A stretch of DNA of 64,000 nt from assembly GCF_023073335.1 (NCBI RefSeq), contig NZ_JADPJG010000017.1:36582-100581 (forward strand), given 5' to 3'. The stretch comes from Bradyrhizobium sp. 21 (lineage in GTDB: Bacteria > Pseudomonadota > Alphaproteobacteria > Rhizobiales > Xanthobacteraceae). The notes under the pieces were generated by a model that was given only the letters and a program-made list of their open reading frames with translations, made no database searches and was not told where the DNA came from. This document shows positions 17,710-25,161 of the stretch, piece by piece (position 1 is the first letter of the stretch; each line of letters starts with the position of its first letter). Position numbers and translations under genes: made by a program.

Positions 17710-17737
17710 TCCGGGAGCGGCACGGTCCGCTCCCGGA
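17710..17737. terminator. Bidirectional hairpin between convergent genes
   Basis: TCCGGGAGCGG (17710-17720) pairs perfectly with CCGCTCCCGGA (17727-17737) around a 6-base loop, between the porin stop and the regulator stop. The flanking T-tracts are weak. Confidence 0.65.
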
Positions 17738-17740
17738 TAT

Positions 17741-18118
17741 CTATGCAGCGCGCTTCGGTTTCCTGACGACGACCGGGGGCGGCGCGCAGGATAGCCGCTG
17801 CTGATGGCTCTCGCCCCAGGCCTTCAGGATGTCGATCACCGGCCGCAGGCTCTCGCCGAGTTCGGAGAGGCGATACTCGACGCGCGGCGGCACCTCGGCA
17901 TAGACCTTGCGGATGACGAGCTTGTCCTCCTCCAGCGCGCGAAGCTGTTTTGTGAGCATGCGCTGGGTGATGCTGGGCATCCGGCGACGCAATTCGCCGA
18001 AACGCTGGGTGCCGCCCTGGAGGTGGTACAGGATCACGCCTTTCCACTTGCCGTCGATCAGGTCTAGCGTCGCCTCGACCGAGCAGCCGGGACGATGGGC
18101 AAAATTGCGCCGTTTCAT
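17741..18118 (-). CDS. HxlR-family (DUF24) transcriptional regulator
   Basis: A 125-residue winged-helix regulator. The N terminus carries the family cysteine (Cys12 in HRPGCSVEATLDLIDGKW), which in YodB/QorR-type members senses oxidants or quinones. The HTH lies at RFGELRRRMPSITQRMLTKQ and the wing at VPPRVEYRLSELG. It is divergent from a quinone-oxidoreductase-type gene, the same arrangement as qorR-qor2 in Corynebacterium, so regulation of that neighbour is the obvious inference. ATG 18118 is preferred; an in-frame TTG lies eight codons upstream, inside the operator-like sequence. Confidence 0.85.
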   Translation of the reverse strand: MKRRNFAHRPGCSVEATLDLIDGKWKGVILYHLQGGTQRFGELRRRMPSITQRMLTKQLRALEEDKLVIRKVYAEVPPRVEYRLSELGESLRPVIDILKAWGESHQQRLSCAPPPVVVRKPKRAA

Positions 18119-18131
18119 ACGTGTTTTCCCA

Positions 18132-18153
18132 ATAGTATCCAAACAGGGACTAT
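18132..18153. promoter_or_regulatory. Candidate HxlR operator (ATAGT...ACTAT dyad)
   Basis: ATAGT and ACTAT form 5-base inverted arms separated by 12 bases, with partly matching inner CC/GG. The dyad lies 14 bases before the regulator start and about 87 bases before the divergent oxidoreductase start. HxlR-type operators often carry TAGTA-like half sites. Confidence 0.45.
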
Positions 18154-18239
18154 ATCCCCGAATTTACAGTACTTGCCAAATCGGAGCCGTGGCGACAGTT
18201 AGGACGGCAGGCGAGCACGCCATCTGATGGAGACAAGCC

Positions 18240-19253
18240 ATGAAGGCCGTCGGCTACAAAAAATCGCTTCCGATCGAGGATCAGAACGCGCTGATCGATT
18301 TCGAGACCGCAAAGCTGGATCCCAGCGGACGCGACATCCGCGTCGCCGTGAAGGCGATCTCGGCCAATCCGGTCGACTACAAGGTGCGCAAGCGCGCCGC
18401 GCCCCCCGAGGGCGAGATGAAGATTTTGGGCTATGACGCGGCCGGCGTAGTCGATGCCGTCGGCCCTGATGTCACGCTGTTCAAGCCGGGCGACGAGGTG
18501 TTCTACGCCGGCTCGATCCTGCGCCAGGGCACCAATGCCGAATTCCATCTGGTCGACGAGCGTATCGTGGGCAACAAGCCGAACAGCCTGTCGTTCGCGC
18601 AAGCCACCGCCCTTCCCCTCACCTCCATCACCGCCTGGGAATTGCTGTTCGACCGGCTCGGCGCGGTGCCGGGCAAGAGCGTCGATCCGCGCACGCTGCT
18701 GATCACGGGCGGCGCCGGCGGCGTGGGCTCGATCCTGATTCAGCTCGCCCGCCGCCTCACCGGGCTGACGGTGCTCGCGACCGCGACACGTCCGGAGTCG
18801 CAAAAATGGTGTCTCGATCTCGGCGCGCACGCGGTGATCGACCACGGCAAGCCGATGAAAGAGCAGATCGAGAAGCTGAAGCTGCCGCCGGTCGCGCTGG
18901 TGGCGAGCCTCACTTTCACCGACCAGCACTACAAGGCGATCGCCGAATTCATGGCGCCGCAGGGCCGGTTCGGCCTGATCGACGATCCCCCGGAGTTCAC
19001 CATGAGCACGTTCAAGGGCAAGGCGATCTCGGTGCACTGGGAATCGATGTTCACGCGCTCCTCGTTCCAGACGCCCGACATGATCGCGCAGCATCATCTG
19101 CTCAACGACGTCGCCGACCTCATCGACAAGGGCGTGCTGCGCACCACGCTGGACCAGACATTTGGGACGATTAACGCAGCCAACCTCAAGCGCGCGCATG
19201 CGCTGCTCGAGAGCGGGAAGTCACGCGGAAAGATTGTGCTGGAGGGGTGGTAG
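18240..19253 (+). CDS. Zinc-independent quinone/enone oxidoreductase (MDR family)
   Basis: A 337-residue medium-chain reductase. The N-terminal GroES-like half contains ISANPVDYKVRKR and GYDAAGVVDAVG. The Rossmann half has GGAGGVG at 157-163. The usual zinc-ligand cysteines are absent, which places it with NADPH:quinone reductases and enone reductases. It probably reduces quinones or reactive alkenals in the cytosol. The divergent HxlR regulator supports an oxidative or electrophile-stress role. Confidence 0.88.
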   Translation: MKAVGYKKSLPIEDQNALIDFETAKLDPSGRDIRVAVKAISANPVDYKVRKRAAPPEGEMKILGYDAAGVVDAVGPDVTLFKPGDEVFYAGSILRQGTNAEFHLVDERIVGNKPNSLSFAQATALPLTSITAWELLFDRLGAVPGKSVDPRTLLITGGAGGVGSILIQLARRLTGLTVLATATRPESQKWCLDLGAHAVIDHGKPMKEQIEKLKLPPVALVASLTFTDQHYKAIAEFMAPQGRFGLIDDPPEFTMSTFKGKAISVHWESMFTRSSFQTPDMIAQHHLLNDVADLIDKGVLRTTLDQTFGTINAANLKRAHALLESGKSRGKIVLEGW

Positions 19254-19268
19254 CGGCATCGTTGCTGC

Positions 19269-19304
19269 GTAGGGTGGATTAGCCGAAGGCGTAACCCACC
19301 CTAC
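19269..19304. repeat. Palindromic repeat, short form of the 2389-2502 unit
   Basis: GTAGGGTGG at 19269-19277 pairs with CCACCCTAC at 19296-19304; the interior ATTAGCC-GAA-GGCGTAA also pairs, giving a long hairpin. It lies between convergent genes and its last bases include the stop codon of the DUF1330 gene, so it may double as a terminator. Confidence 0.75.
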
Positions 19305-19606
19305 GATTCCGCGACCGGCGCCACGCCCTCGACGAACAACAGCCGCCGCTCCAGCGCCGTCTGCCGCAGCTTCAGCGCCTCGGCATATTCCGCCGAGGAA
19401 TACCACTCGCGTGCCCGCGCCATCGAGGGAAACTCCACGATGATGATGGTCTTCGCCGGCGAGCCGCCTTCCACCACTTCGGCGGCGCCGCCGCGCACGA
19501 GATAGCGCCCCCCATATTGCACGATGGTTTGTGCGGCCAGCGTGCGGTAGGCCTCCATCGCGGCTTGATCGCGCACCTCGACCTCGGAGATCACATAGGC
19601 CGGCAT
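19301..19606 (-). CDS. DUF1330 family protein
   Basis: A 101-residue ferredoxin-like-fold protein (MPAYVISEVEVRDQAAMEAY, RYLVRGGAAEVVEGG, IIIVEFPSMARAREWYSSAE). This is the dimeric alpha-beta barrel DUF1330 type, function undetermined. It lies 9 bases downstream of the SDR gene and is probably co-transcribed with it. Confidence 0.85.
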   Translation of the reverse strand: MPAYVISEVEVRDQAAMEAYRTLAAQTIVQYGGRYLVRGGAAEVVEGGSPAKTIIIVEFPSMARAREWYSSAEYAEALKLRQTALERRLLFVEGVAPVAES

Positions 19607-19615
19607 GCACAGGCC

Positions 19616-20404
19616 TCAGGCGATGGTGTTGACGATGCCGCCCTCGGCGCGCAACGCCGCGCCATTGGTCGCGGACGCCTCTTTCGATGCGACGTAAACC
19701 ACCATGTTCGCGATTTCGTCGACACTCGCAAAGCGCTGGATCAGCGAGCTCGGGCGGTGCTGCTTGACGAAATTGGCCGCGGCCTCGTCGAGCGATTGGC
19801 CGTTCTGCCTGGCGAGATCCTTCACGAACGTCTCGACACCTTCGGACATGGTCGGTCCCGGCAGCACGGAGTTGACGGTCACGCCGGTGCCGCGTGTGAG
19901 CTGCGCAAGGCCGCGCGCGACCGAAAGCTGCGCGGTCTTGCTCATGCCGTAGTGGATCATCTCGACAGGAATGTTGAGCCCGGACTCCGAGGAGATGAAG
20001 ACGACGCGGCCCCAGTTACGCTTCAGCATGCCCTTCAGATACGCGCGCGAGAGACGCACGCCGCTCATGACGTTGACCTCGAAGAAGCGGCTCCAGTCCT
20101 CGTCCGGTATGTCGAAGAAGTCTTTCGGCTCAAAGATGCCGGCATTGTTGATGAGGATGTCGACGTCTGGTAGCGCCGCGACCAGCGCCTTGCAGCCCGC
20201 AGCGGTCGAGACGTCGGCTGCAATGCCGCGGACCTTGGCCCCCGCCGTCTCCAGCTTGCGCACGGCGGCATCGACCTTGTCCTGGCCGCGGCCGTTGATC
20301 ACGACGCTCGCACCCGAGCCGGCAAGGCCCCTGGCGATGGCGTGGCCGATGCCGGCGGTCGAGCCGGTCACTAGGGCGGTCGTTCCGGAAAGGTCGATGT
20401 TCAT
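19616..20404 (-). CDS. Short-chain dehydrogenase/reductase
   Basis: A 262-residue SDR with cofactor motif TGSTAGIG (residues 13-20), NNAG at 86-89 and active-site Tyr152-x3-Lys156, with catalytic Ser at 139/141. The open frame extends far upstream, but ATG 20404 with GGAGATATCGC before it starts exactly at the fold. The basic residue after the second strand (NGRG) suggests NADP(H). Substrate unknown. It is followed closely by the DUF1330 gene. Confidence 0.9.
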   Translation of the reverse strand: MNIDLSGTTALVTGSTAGIGHAIARGLAGSGASVVINGRGQDKVDAAVRKLETAGAKVRGIAADVSTAAGCKALVAALPDVDILINNAGIFEPKDFFDIPDEDWSRFFEVNVMSGVRLSRAYLKGMLKRNWGRVVFISSESGLNIPVEMIHYGMSKTAQLSVARGLAQLTRGTGVTVNSVLPGPTMSEGVETFVKDLARQNGQSLDEAAANFVKQHRPSSLIQRFASVDEIANMVVYVASKEASATNGAALRAEGGIVNTIA

Positions 20405-20484
20405 GCGATATCTCCATTGATGTTGGCGGAGATATCGTGCGCTGCATGAGCGGGTGCAATCACCGCTCACCGACGCGTGAGAAT

Positions 20485-21321
20485 TCAGTTGCGCGGCGGC
20501 AGCGTCCTGAGAAAGGCGACGATGGCGTCGAGGTCCTGCGCCGTCATCGTCGCATAAGCAGCATAGGCCATCGGCGGCTTGAGCTTGAGGCCGTCGCGCG
20601 CGATGCCTTGCGTAATCGCACGTTTGATTTCGTCGTCGCTCCATCCGCCGATGCCGACGGCAGGATCCGCGGTGATGTTGGCGGAGACGGATTCGCCCCA
20701 CGGCCCCTTGAACGTCCGTCCCCCCTTGCCGCTCGCTGCTGCGAAATCGTGTACGGCGGACGCGCCTTCCGGCGTGTGGCATTCCAGGCAATGAGCGATG
20801 GTCAGGAGATAGCGCCCGCGCGCGAGCTTGTCGGTTAGTTCCTGCTCGCTCGCCTGCTTGCCAGCATAGGTCGGTGCTTCCGGCTTCAGCGCGATCTTGT
20901 ATTCCGCCGCCGGCGTCTCGTGGCGCACCGGCGGCACGGAGCGCAGATAAGCCACGAGCGCGTCGAGATCGCGGGCCGTGAGCACGGTGTAGAACTCGGT
21001 CGGCATGATCGGCGCGACCTTGGTCCCGTTCGGTCTGTTGCCGCTGACCAGAAACCGCTTCAGCTCGGCATCGCTCCAGTTGCCGATCCCGGTGTCCTTG
21101 TCCGGCGTGATGTTGGAGCCCGTGACCTTGAATGCGGGTTCGTCAAACGTCTGTCCGCCCGACAGCGCGCGAGAGAGATCGAGGCCCTGCGGTCCGCGCG
21201 GCGTGTGGCAGTTGTGGCAAACCATCACGCTGTTGACGAGATAGGCCCCGCGCTCGACCGGCGTCTCGCCAGAGGCCGCCGACATCAGCAGCGCCAGCGC
21301 AAACCCAAACACTGTCCTCAT
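20485..21321 (-). CDS. Exported di-haem cytochrome c
   Basis: A 278-residue periplasmic protein with a signal peptide (after ASG near residue 18). Two class I cytochrome c domains carry CHNCH near residue 35 and CLECH near residue 178, each followed by GxxF-type and ANITxD/SNITPD motifs and a late methionine. Such di-haem cytochromes serve as electron acceptors or carriers for periplasmic dehydrogenases; the partner is not visible here, though the SDR gene lies downstream. The next gene upstream is the rplQ end of the ribosomal operon. Confidence 0.88.
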   Translation of the reverse strand: MRTVFGFALALLMSAASGETPVERGAYLVNSVMVCHNCHTPRGPQGLDLSRALSGGQTFDEPAFKVTGSNITPDKDTGIGNWSDAELKRFLVSGNRPNGTKVAPIMPTEFYTVLTARDLDALVAYLRSVPPVRHETPAAEYKIALKPEAPTYAGKQASEQELTDKLARGRYLLTIAHCLECHTPEGASAVHDFAAASGKGGRTFKGPWGESVSANITADPAVGIGGWSDDEIKRAITQGIARDGLKLKPPMAYAAYATMTAQDLDAIVAFLRTLPPRN

Positions 21322-21390
21322 CTAGAGCCCCTCGGCCGGAATCGCGCTCAAACAAAACGATGCGCGGCGTGAGAAATCGCCGCGCCATAC

Positions 21391-21420
21391 AAAAAAGCGG
21401 CGCCCAAGGGGGCGCCGCTT
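21391..21420 (-). terminator. Rho-independent terminator of the ribosomal super-operon
   Basis: GCGGCGCCC (21397-21405) pairs with GGGCGCCGC (21410-21418) around a short loop. On the minus strand the stem is followed by TTTTTT. It lies 24 bases past the rplQ stop. Confidence 0.9.
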
Positions 21421-21443
21421 TCTCAAATTCAGTACCGGTCGGC

Positions 21444-21860
21444 TTACGCCGCCTCGGCTTCCTTTTCCTGCACCGGACCGGAGTCCAGGCCCTTGGCATC
21501 GACGTCGCGATCGACGAACTCGATCACGGCCATCGCGGCGTTGTCGCCGTAGCGGAAGCCGGCCTTGATGATGCGGGTGTAGCCGCCCTGGCGGTCCTTG
21601 TAGCGGGCCGCCAATACGTCGAACAGCTTCCTGACCTGATCCTTGTCGCGCATCTCGGAGATCGCCTGGCGACGCATGGCCAGCCCGCCCTTCTTGCCGA
21701 GGGTGACGAGCTTCTCGACGATCGGGCGAAGCTCCTTGGCCTTGGGCAGCGTGGTGACGATCTGCTCGTGCTTGATCAGCGCGGCGCACATGTTGGCGAA
21801 CATCGCGCGGCGATGCTCGGCGGTGCGGTTGAGCTTGCGATGAACCTTGCCGTGACGCAT
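21444..21860 (-). CDS. rplQ: 50S ribosomal protein L17
   Basis: A 138-residue L17 starting MRHGKVHRKLNRTAEHRRAM, binding 23S rRNA near the exit tunnel. The last 20 residues (DSGPVQEKEAEAA) are an acidic tail longer than the E. coli protein. It is the final gene of the super-operon and is separated from rpoA by 200 bases that include a dispersed repeat. Confidence 0.97.
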   Translation of the reverse strand: MRHGKVHRKLNRTAEHRRAMFANMCAALIKHEQIVTTLPKAKELRPIVEKLVTLGKKGGLAMRRQAISEMRDKDQVRKLFDVLAARYKDRQGGYTRIIKAGFRYGDNAAMAVIEFVDRDVDAKGLDSGPVQEKEAEAA

Positions 21861-21968
21861 TTTTCTATTCCTTGAATTTCATTCGTCGCGACGGTTCGTC
21901 GGACATTTGCTCAGGTGGGCTGCCTGCGTTCGCCCGCGGAAGCGCGATGCGCTTTCGCTTCTTGGTTC

Positions 21969-22017
21969 GAGCATGATCTGATCGGAAAACCGCTTCGCAC
22001 TTTTCCGGATCATGCTT
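21969..22017. repeat. Dispersed REP-like palindrome inside the alpha operon
   Basis: GAGCATGATCTGATCGGAAA at the left and TTTTCCGGATCATGCTT at the right are inverted, with AACCGCTTCGCAC between. This AGCATGATCCGGAAAAGT-type element is widespread in Bradyrhizobium and related genomes. A diverged second copy sits at 28356-28402. Confidence 0.75.
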
Positions 22018-22060
22018 GAAAATCGTGGCCGGAAATCTCCGGCCACGACAGTGAAGTAGA

Positions 22061-23092
22061 TCAGTAGTGATCCTCGAAACGCTTGGCGAGCTCGTCGATG
22101 TTCTCCGGCGGCCAGCCCGGCACTTCCATGCCAAGGTGCAGACCCATCTGGGCCAGCACTTCCTTGATCTCGTTCAACGACTTGCGACCGAAGTTCGGTG
22201 TGCGGAGCATTTCGGCTTCCGACTTCTGCACGAGGTCGCCGATATAGACGATGTTGTCGTTCTTCAAGCAGTTGGCCGAACGCACCGACAACTCGAGCTC
22301 GTCCACCTTCTTGAGGAAGGCCGGGTTGAAGGCGAGGTCCGGGATGATCTCCTGGGCGACTTCCTTGCGCGGCTCTTCGAAGTTGACGAACACGTTGAGC
22401 TGGTCTTGCAGGATGCGCGCGGCGTAGGCCACGGAATCATCCGGCGTCAGCGCGCCGTTGGTCTCGATCGTCATGGTCAGCTTGTCGTAGTCGAGGATCT
22501 GGCCCTCACGGGTGTTCTCGACCTTGTAGGAGACCTTGCGGACCGGCGAGTACAGGCTGTCGACCGGGATCAGGCCGATCGGCGCGTCCTCGGGACGGTT
22601 GCGCTCGGCGGGCACGTAGCCCTTGCCGGTGGCGACCGTGAACTCCATGCGGATCTCGGCGCCCTCGTCGAGGGTGCAGATCTGCAAATCCGGGTTGAGC
22701 ACGACGACGTCGCCGACAGTCTGAATGTCGCCGGCGGTGACGACGCCCGGGCCGGACTTCTTGACGACCATGCGCTTGGGGCCTTCGCCCTGCATCCTGA
22801 TCGAGATGTCCTTGATGTTGAGGACGATGTCGGTAACGTCCTCACGAACGCCCGCGATCGAGGAGAACTCGTGCAGCACGCCGTCGATGTGCACCGACTG
22901 CACCGCCGCGCCCTGGAGCGAGGACAGCAGGATGCGGCGCAGCGCGTTGCCGAGCGTCTGGCCGAATCCGCGCTCGAGCGGCTCGGCGACGATGGTCGCG
23001 AAACGGGTCGAATCGCTGCCGGGCTGTACCTGCAGCTTGTTCGGCCGAATCAGTTCTTGCCAATTTTTCTGGATCGTCACTGTTTCACCCAT
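22061..23092 (-). CDS. rpoA: RNA polymerase alpha subunit
   Basis: A 343-residue alpha subunit. The N-terminal domain (about 1-235) dimerises and nucleates core assembly. A linker leads to the C-terminal domain (about 265-330) with the helix-hairpin-helix part LKNDNIVYIGDLVQKSEAEM and FGRKSLNEIKEVL, which contacts UP elements and activators. It lies between rpsK and rplQ in the standard alpha-operon order. Confidence 0.98.
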   Translation of the reverse strand: MGETVTIQKNWQELIRPNKLQVQPGSDSTRFATIVAEPLERGFGQTLGNALRRILLSSLQGAAVQSVHIDGVLHEFSSIAGVREDVTDIVLNIKDISIRMQGEGPKRMVVKKSGPGVVTAGDIQTVGDVVVLNPDLQICTLDEGAEIRMEFTVATGKGYVPAERNRPEDAPIGLIPVDSLYSPVRKVSYKVENTREGQILDYDKLTMTIETNGALTPDDSVAYAARILQDQLNVFVNFEEPRKEVAQEIIPDLAFNPAFLKKVDELELSVRSANCLKNDNIVYIGDLVQKSEAEMLRTPNFGRKSLNEIKEVLAQMGLHLGMEVPGWPPENIDELAKRFEDHY

Positions 23093-23203
23093 ACCGGCCA
23101 GTCAAACTGCTGCTGCAGACACTGGCGTTGGAGAAAGGCCGCAGATCATTCCCACGGCTTTGCAAAAAGTCATCGCGGGCGCCAGTGCGCCCGCAACTTC
23201 GTA

Positions 23204-23593
23204 TCAAACGCGCCGACGCTTGCGGGGACGGCAACCGTTGTGCGGGATCGTGGTCACGTCGCGGATGGAGGTGACGGTGAAGCCCGCGGCCTGCAGCGCG
23301 CGGAGCGCCGATTCGCGACCCGAACCGGGACCGGCAACTTCGACTTCCAGCGTGCGCATGCCGTGCTCCTGCGCCTTCTTGGACACGTCCTCGGCGGCAA
23401 CCTGCGCGGCATACGGGGTCGACTTGCGCGAGCCCTTGAAGCCCATCGTGCCGGCGGAAGACCAGGCAATCGTGTTGCCCTGCGCGTCGGTGATGGTGAT
23501 GGTCGTGTTGTTGAACGACGAGTTCACATGCGCGACGCCGGAGGCGATGTTCTTGCGCTCACGACGACGAACGCGGGTGGCTTCCTTGCCCAT
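23204..23593 (-). CDS. rpsK: 30S ribosomal protein S11
   Basis: A 129-residue S11 with AHVNSSFNNTTITITDAQGN and the strictly conserved end PHNGCRPRKRRRV. It binds the 16S platform near the E site. The operon order rpsM-rpsK-rpoA-rplQ is standard, except that a strong hairpin separates rpsM from rpsK. Confidence 0.98.
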   Translation of the reverse strand: MGKEATRVRRRERKNIASGVAHVNSSFNNTTITITDAQGNTIAWSSAGTMGFKGSRKSTPYAAQVAAEDVSKKAQEHGMRTLEVEVAGPGSGRESALRALQAAGFTVTSIRDVTTIPHNGCRPRKRRRV

Positions 23594-23658
23594 TGAATAC
23601 CTTTCCTGAAGATCTCAAACGCCGCCGTAATGCCAGCGGCTACACCTGTGGAACGAAA

Positions 23659-23697
23659 GGCGTGTGGCGAACGGGTCATCCCCTTTCGCCACACGCC
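23659..23697 (-). promoter_or_regulatory. 13-bp-stem hairpin between rpsM and rpsK
   Basis: GGCGTGTGGCGAA at 23659-23671 pairs perfectly with TTCGCCACACGCC at 23685-23697. No long T-tract follows on the minus strand, so it looks like a processing or attenuation structure rather than a full terminator. Confidence 0.6.
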
Positions 23698-23714
23698 GCG
23701 ATTGGATTCGAAAC

Positions 23715-24083
23715 TTACTTCTTCTTGCCGGCGATGGCCTTGGCCGGACCCTTGCGCGTGCGCGCATTGGTGTGGGTGCGCTGGCCGCGCACCGGCAGGC
23801 CGCGACGATGACGTAGGCCGCGATAGCAGCCGAGGTCCATCAGACGCTTGATGTTGATGCCGACCTCACGACGCAGGTCGCCCTCGACGAGATAGTCGCG
23901 GTCGATCACTTCGCGGATCTGGAGCACCTCGGCGTCGCTGAGCTGGTTGACCCGACGATCCTCGGGGATCTTCACCTTCTCGATGATCTCACCGGCGATC
24001 TTCTGGCCGATGCCATGGATATACTGAAGCGCGATCAGCACGCGCTTGTTGGTCGGAATGTTCACGCCGGCAATACGGGCCAC
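23715..24083 (-). CDS. rpsM: 30S ribosomal protein S13
   Basis: A 122-residue S13: ARIAGVNIPTNKRVLIALQY at the N terminus, the helix-hairpin region YIHGIGQKIAGEII, and a basic end RTHTNARTRKGPAKAIAGKKK that reaches toward tRNA in the P site. It follows adk after 187 bases. No rpmJ gene is found in the gap, where many bacteria have it. Confidence 0.98.
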   Translation of the reverse strand: MARIAGVNIPTNKRVLIALQYIHGIGQKIAGEIIEKVKIPEDRRVNQLSDAEVLQIREVIDRDYLVEGDLRREVGINIKRLMDLGCYRGLRHRRGLPVRGQRTHTNARTRKGPAKAIAGKKK

Positions 24084-24270
24084 GGCCTTCTCTCCTGTCG
24101 CCGATCCCTCGTCAGGAATCCGGCTTTAAGTGCTTGGTTTCTCGGGCAGGTGTTCACAAACGCGAACACGACGCCCACCCCTGGTCTTCCTGGGGCCCGG
24201 CATCGTTTGAAACTATCCGACTTGGATGCTGGGCTTATTAGGGGATTCAGGGGGCTTTCGTCAACCGCCG

Positions 24271-25161
24271 CTAACGCTTGGCTCGCTTTTTCGTGACCTT
24301 TTTTGGTCCCTTCTTCGAACCTTTTTTGACAGCCTTCTTGGCGATCGTTTTGGCTGCCTTTTTGACCATTTTCCTGGTCGCCTTCTTGGCAACCTTCACG
24401 GCTTTCCTGGCGGCCTTTTTAGCGGTTTTAGCCGATTTGGCGGGCTTTTTTACCACTTTTGCCGGTTTTTTAGCCGACTTCTTCGCCGCCTTCTTAGTTC
24501 CCTTGTTAGTTCCCTTGGCCTTTTTGGCCGGGCCCGCCTTGGCCGCGCTCCGCGCGCGGGTCTTGGGCTCGACCGCCCCAAGCGCCAGGAGCAGGCGATG
24601 GATGGCGCGGGTGACCTCGTCGATGGCCATCATGCCGTCGATTGTCGAGAGCTTCCGTCGCTCGGAATAGTAGTGAATCAGCGGTTCCGTCTGGTTGCGG
24701 TAGCTGGCGAGTCGCTTGGTCAGGACCTCCGGGGTATCGTCGAGCCGGACCTCCTCCCCGCGCTCCCGCATCTGGGCGACGCGAGTCTCGACACGGTTCA
24801 GGAGCGCGCTCTCGTTGACGCGGAGCTCGATCACGGCATCCAGCTTGAGGTGCTTGTGCTTGAGCAGCCCGTCCAGCGCCTCGGCCTGCGGCACGGTCCG
24901 CGGGAAACCGTCGAGGATGAAACCGTTTCTGGCGTCCGGCTGATCGATCCGGTCGGAGATGATTCCGACCACGACGTCGTCGGGCACGAGGCCGCCGCTG
25001 GCCATGATCTCCTTGGCCTTGAGCCCGACCGGCGTTCCGGCCGCCACGGCCGCACGCAACATCTCGCCGGTCGAGAGCTGGACGATGCCATAGCGTTGCA
25101 CCAGCAGCTGTGCCTGGGTCCCCTTGCCCGATCCCGGCGGTCCCAGAAGTATAATTCTCAT
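24271..25161 (-). CDS. adk: Adenylate kinase with long lysine-rich C-terminal tail
   Basis: A 296-residue protein. Residues 1-195 are a complete short-form adenylate kinase (AMP + ATP to 2 ADP): P-loop GPPGSGKGT (7-15), AMP-site STGEMLRAA, GFPRT (85-89), and a short lid (EEVRLDDTPEVLTKRL). Residues 196-296 are an Ala/Lys-rich repeat of the KKAAKKSAKK type, resembling histone H1 or HU tails and absent from standard adenylate kinases. The ATG overlaps the stop of the second secY gene by 4 bases. Nucleic-acid or ribosome binding by the tail is inference. Confidence 0.93.
   Translation of the reverse strand: MRIILLGPPGSGKGTQAQLLVQRYGIVQLSTGEMLRAAVAAGTPVGLKAKEIMASGGLVPDDVVVGIISDRIDQPDARNGFILDGFPRTVPQAEALDGLLKHKHLKLDAVIELRVNESALLNRVETRVAQMRERGEEVRLDDTPEVLTKRLASYRNQTEPLIHYYSERRKLSTIDGMMAIDEVTRAIHRLLLALGAVEPKTRARSAAKAGPAKKAKGTNKGTKKAAKKSAKKPAKVVKKPAKSAKTAKKAARKAVKVAKKATRKMVKKAAKTIAKKAVKKGSKKGPKKVTKKRAKR

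Noticed and set aside
24084..24270. Missing rpmJ between adk and rpsM as a deletion
   Set aside because: In alphaproteobacteria rpmJ is normally located elsewhere, so its absence here is not remarkable.
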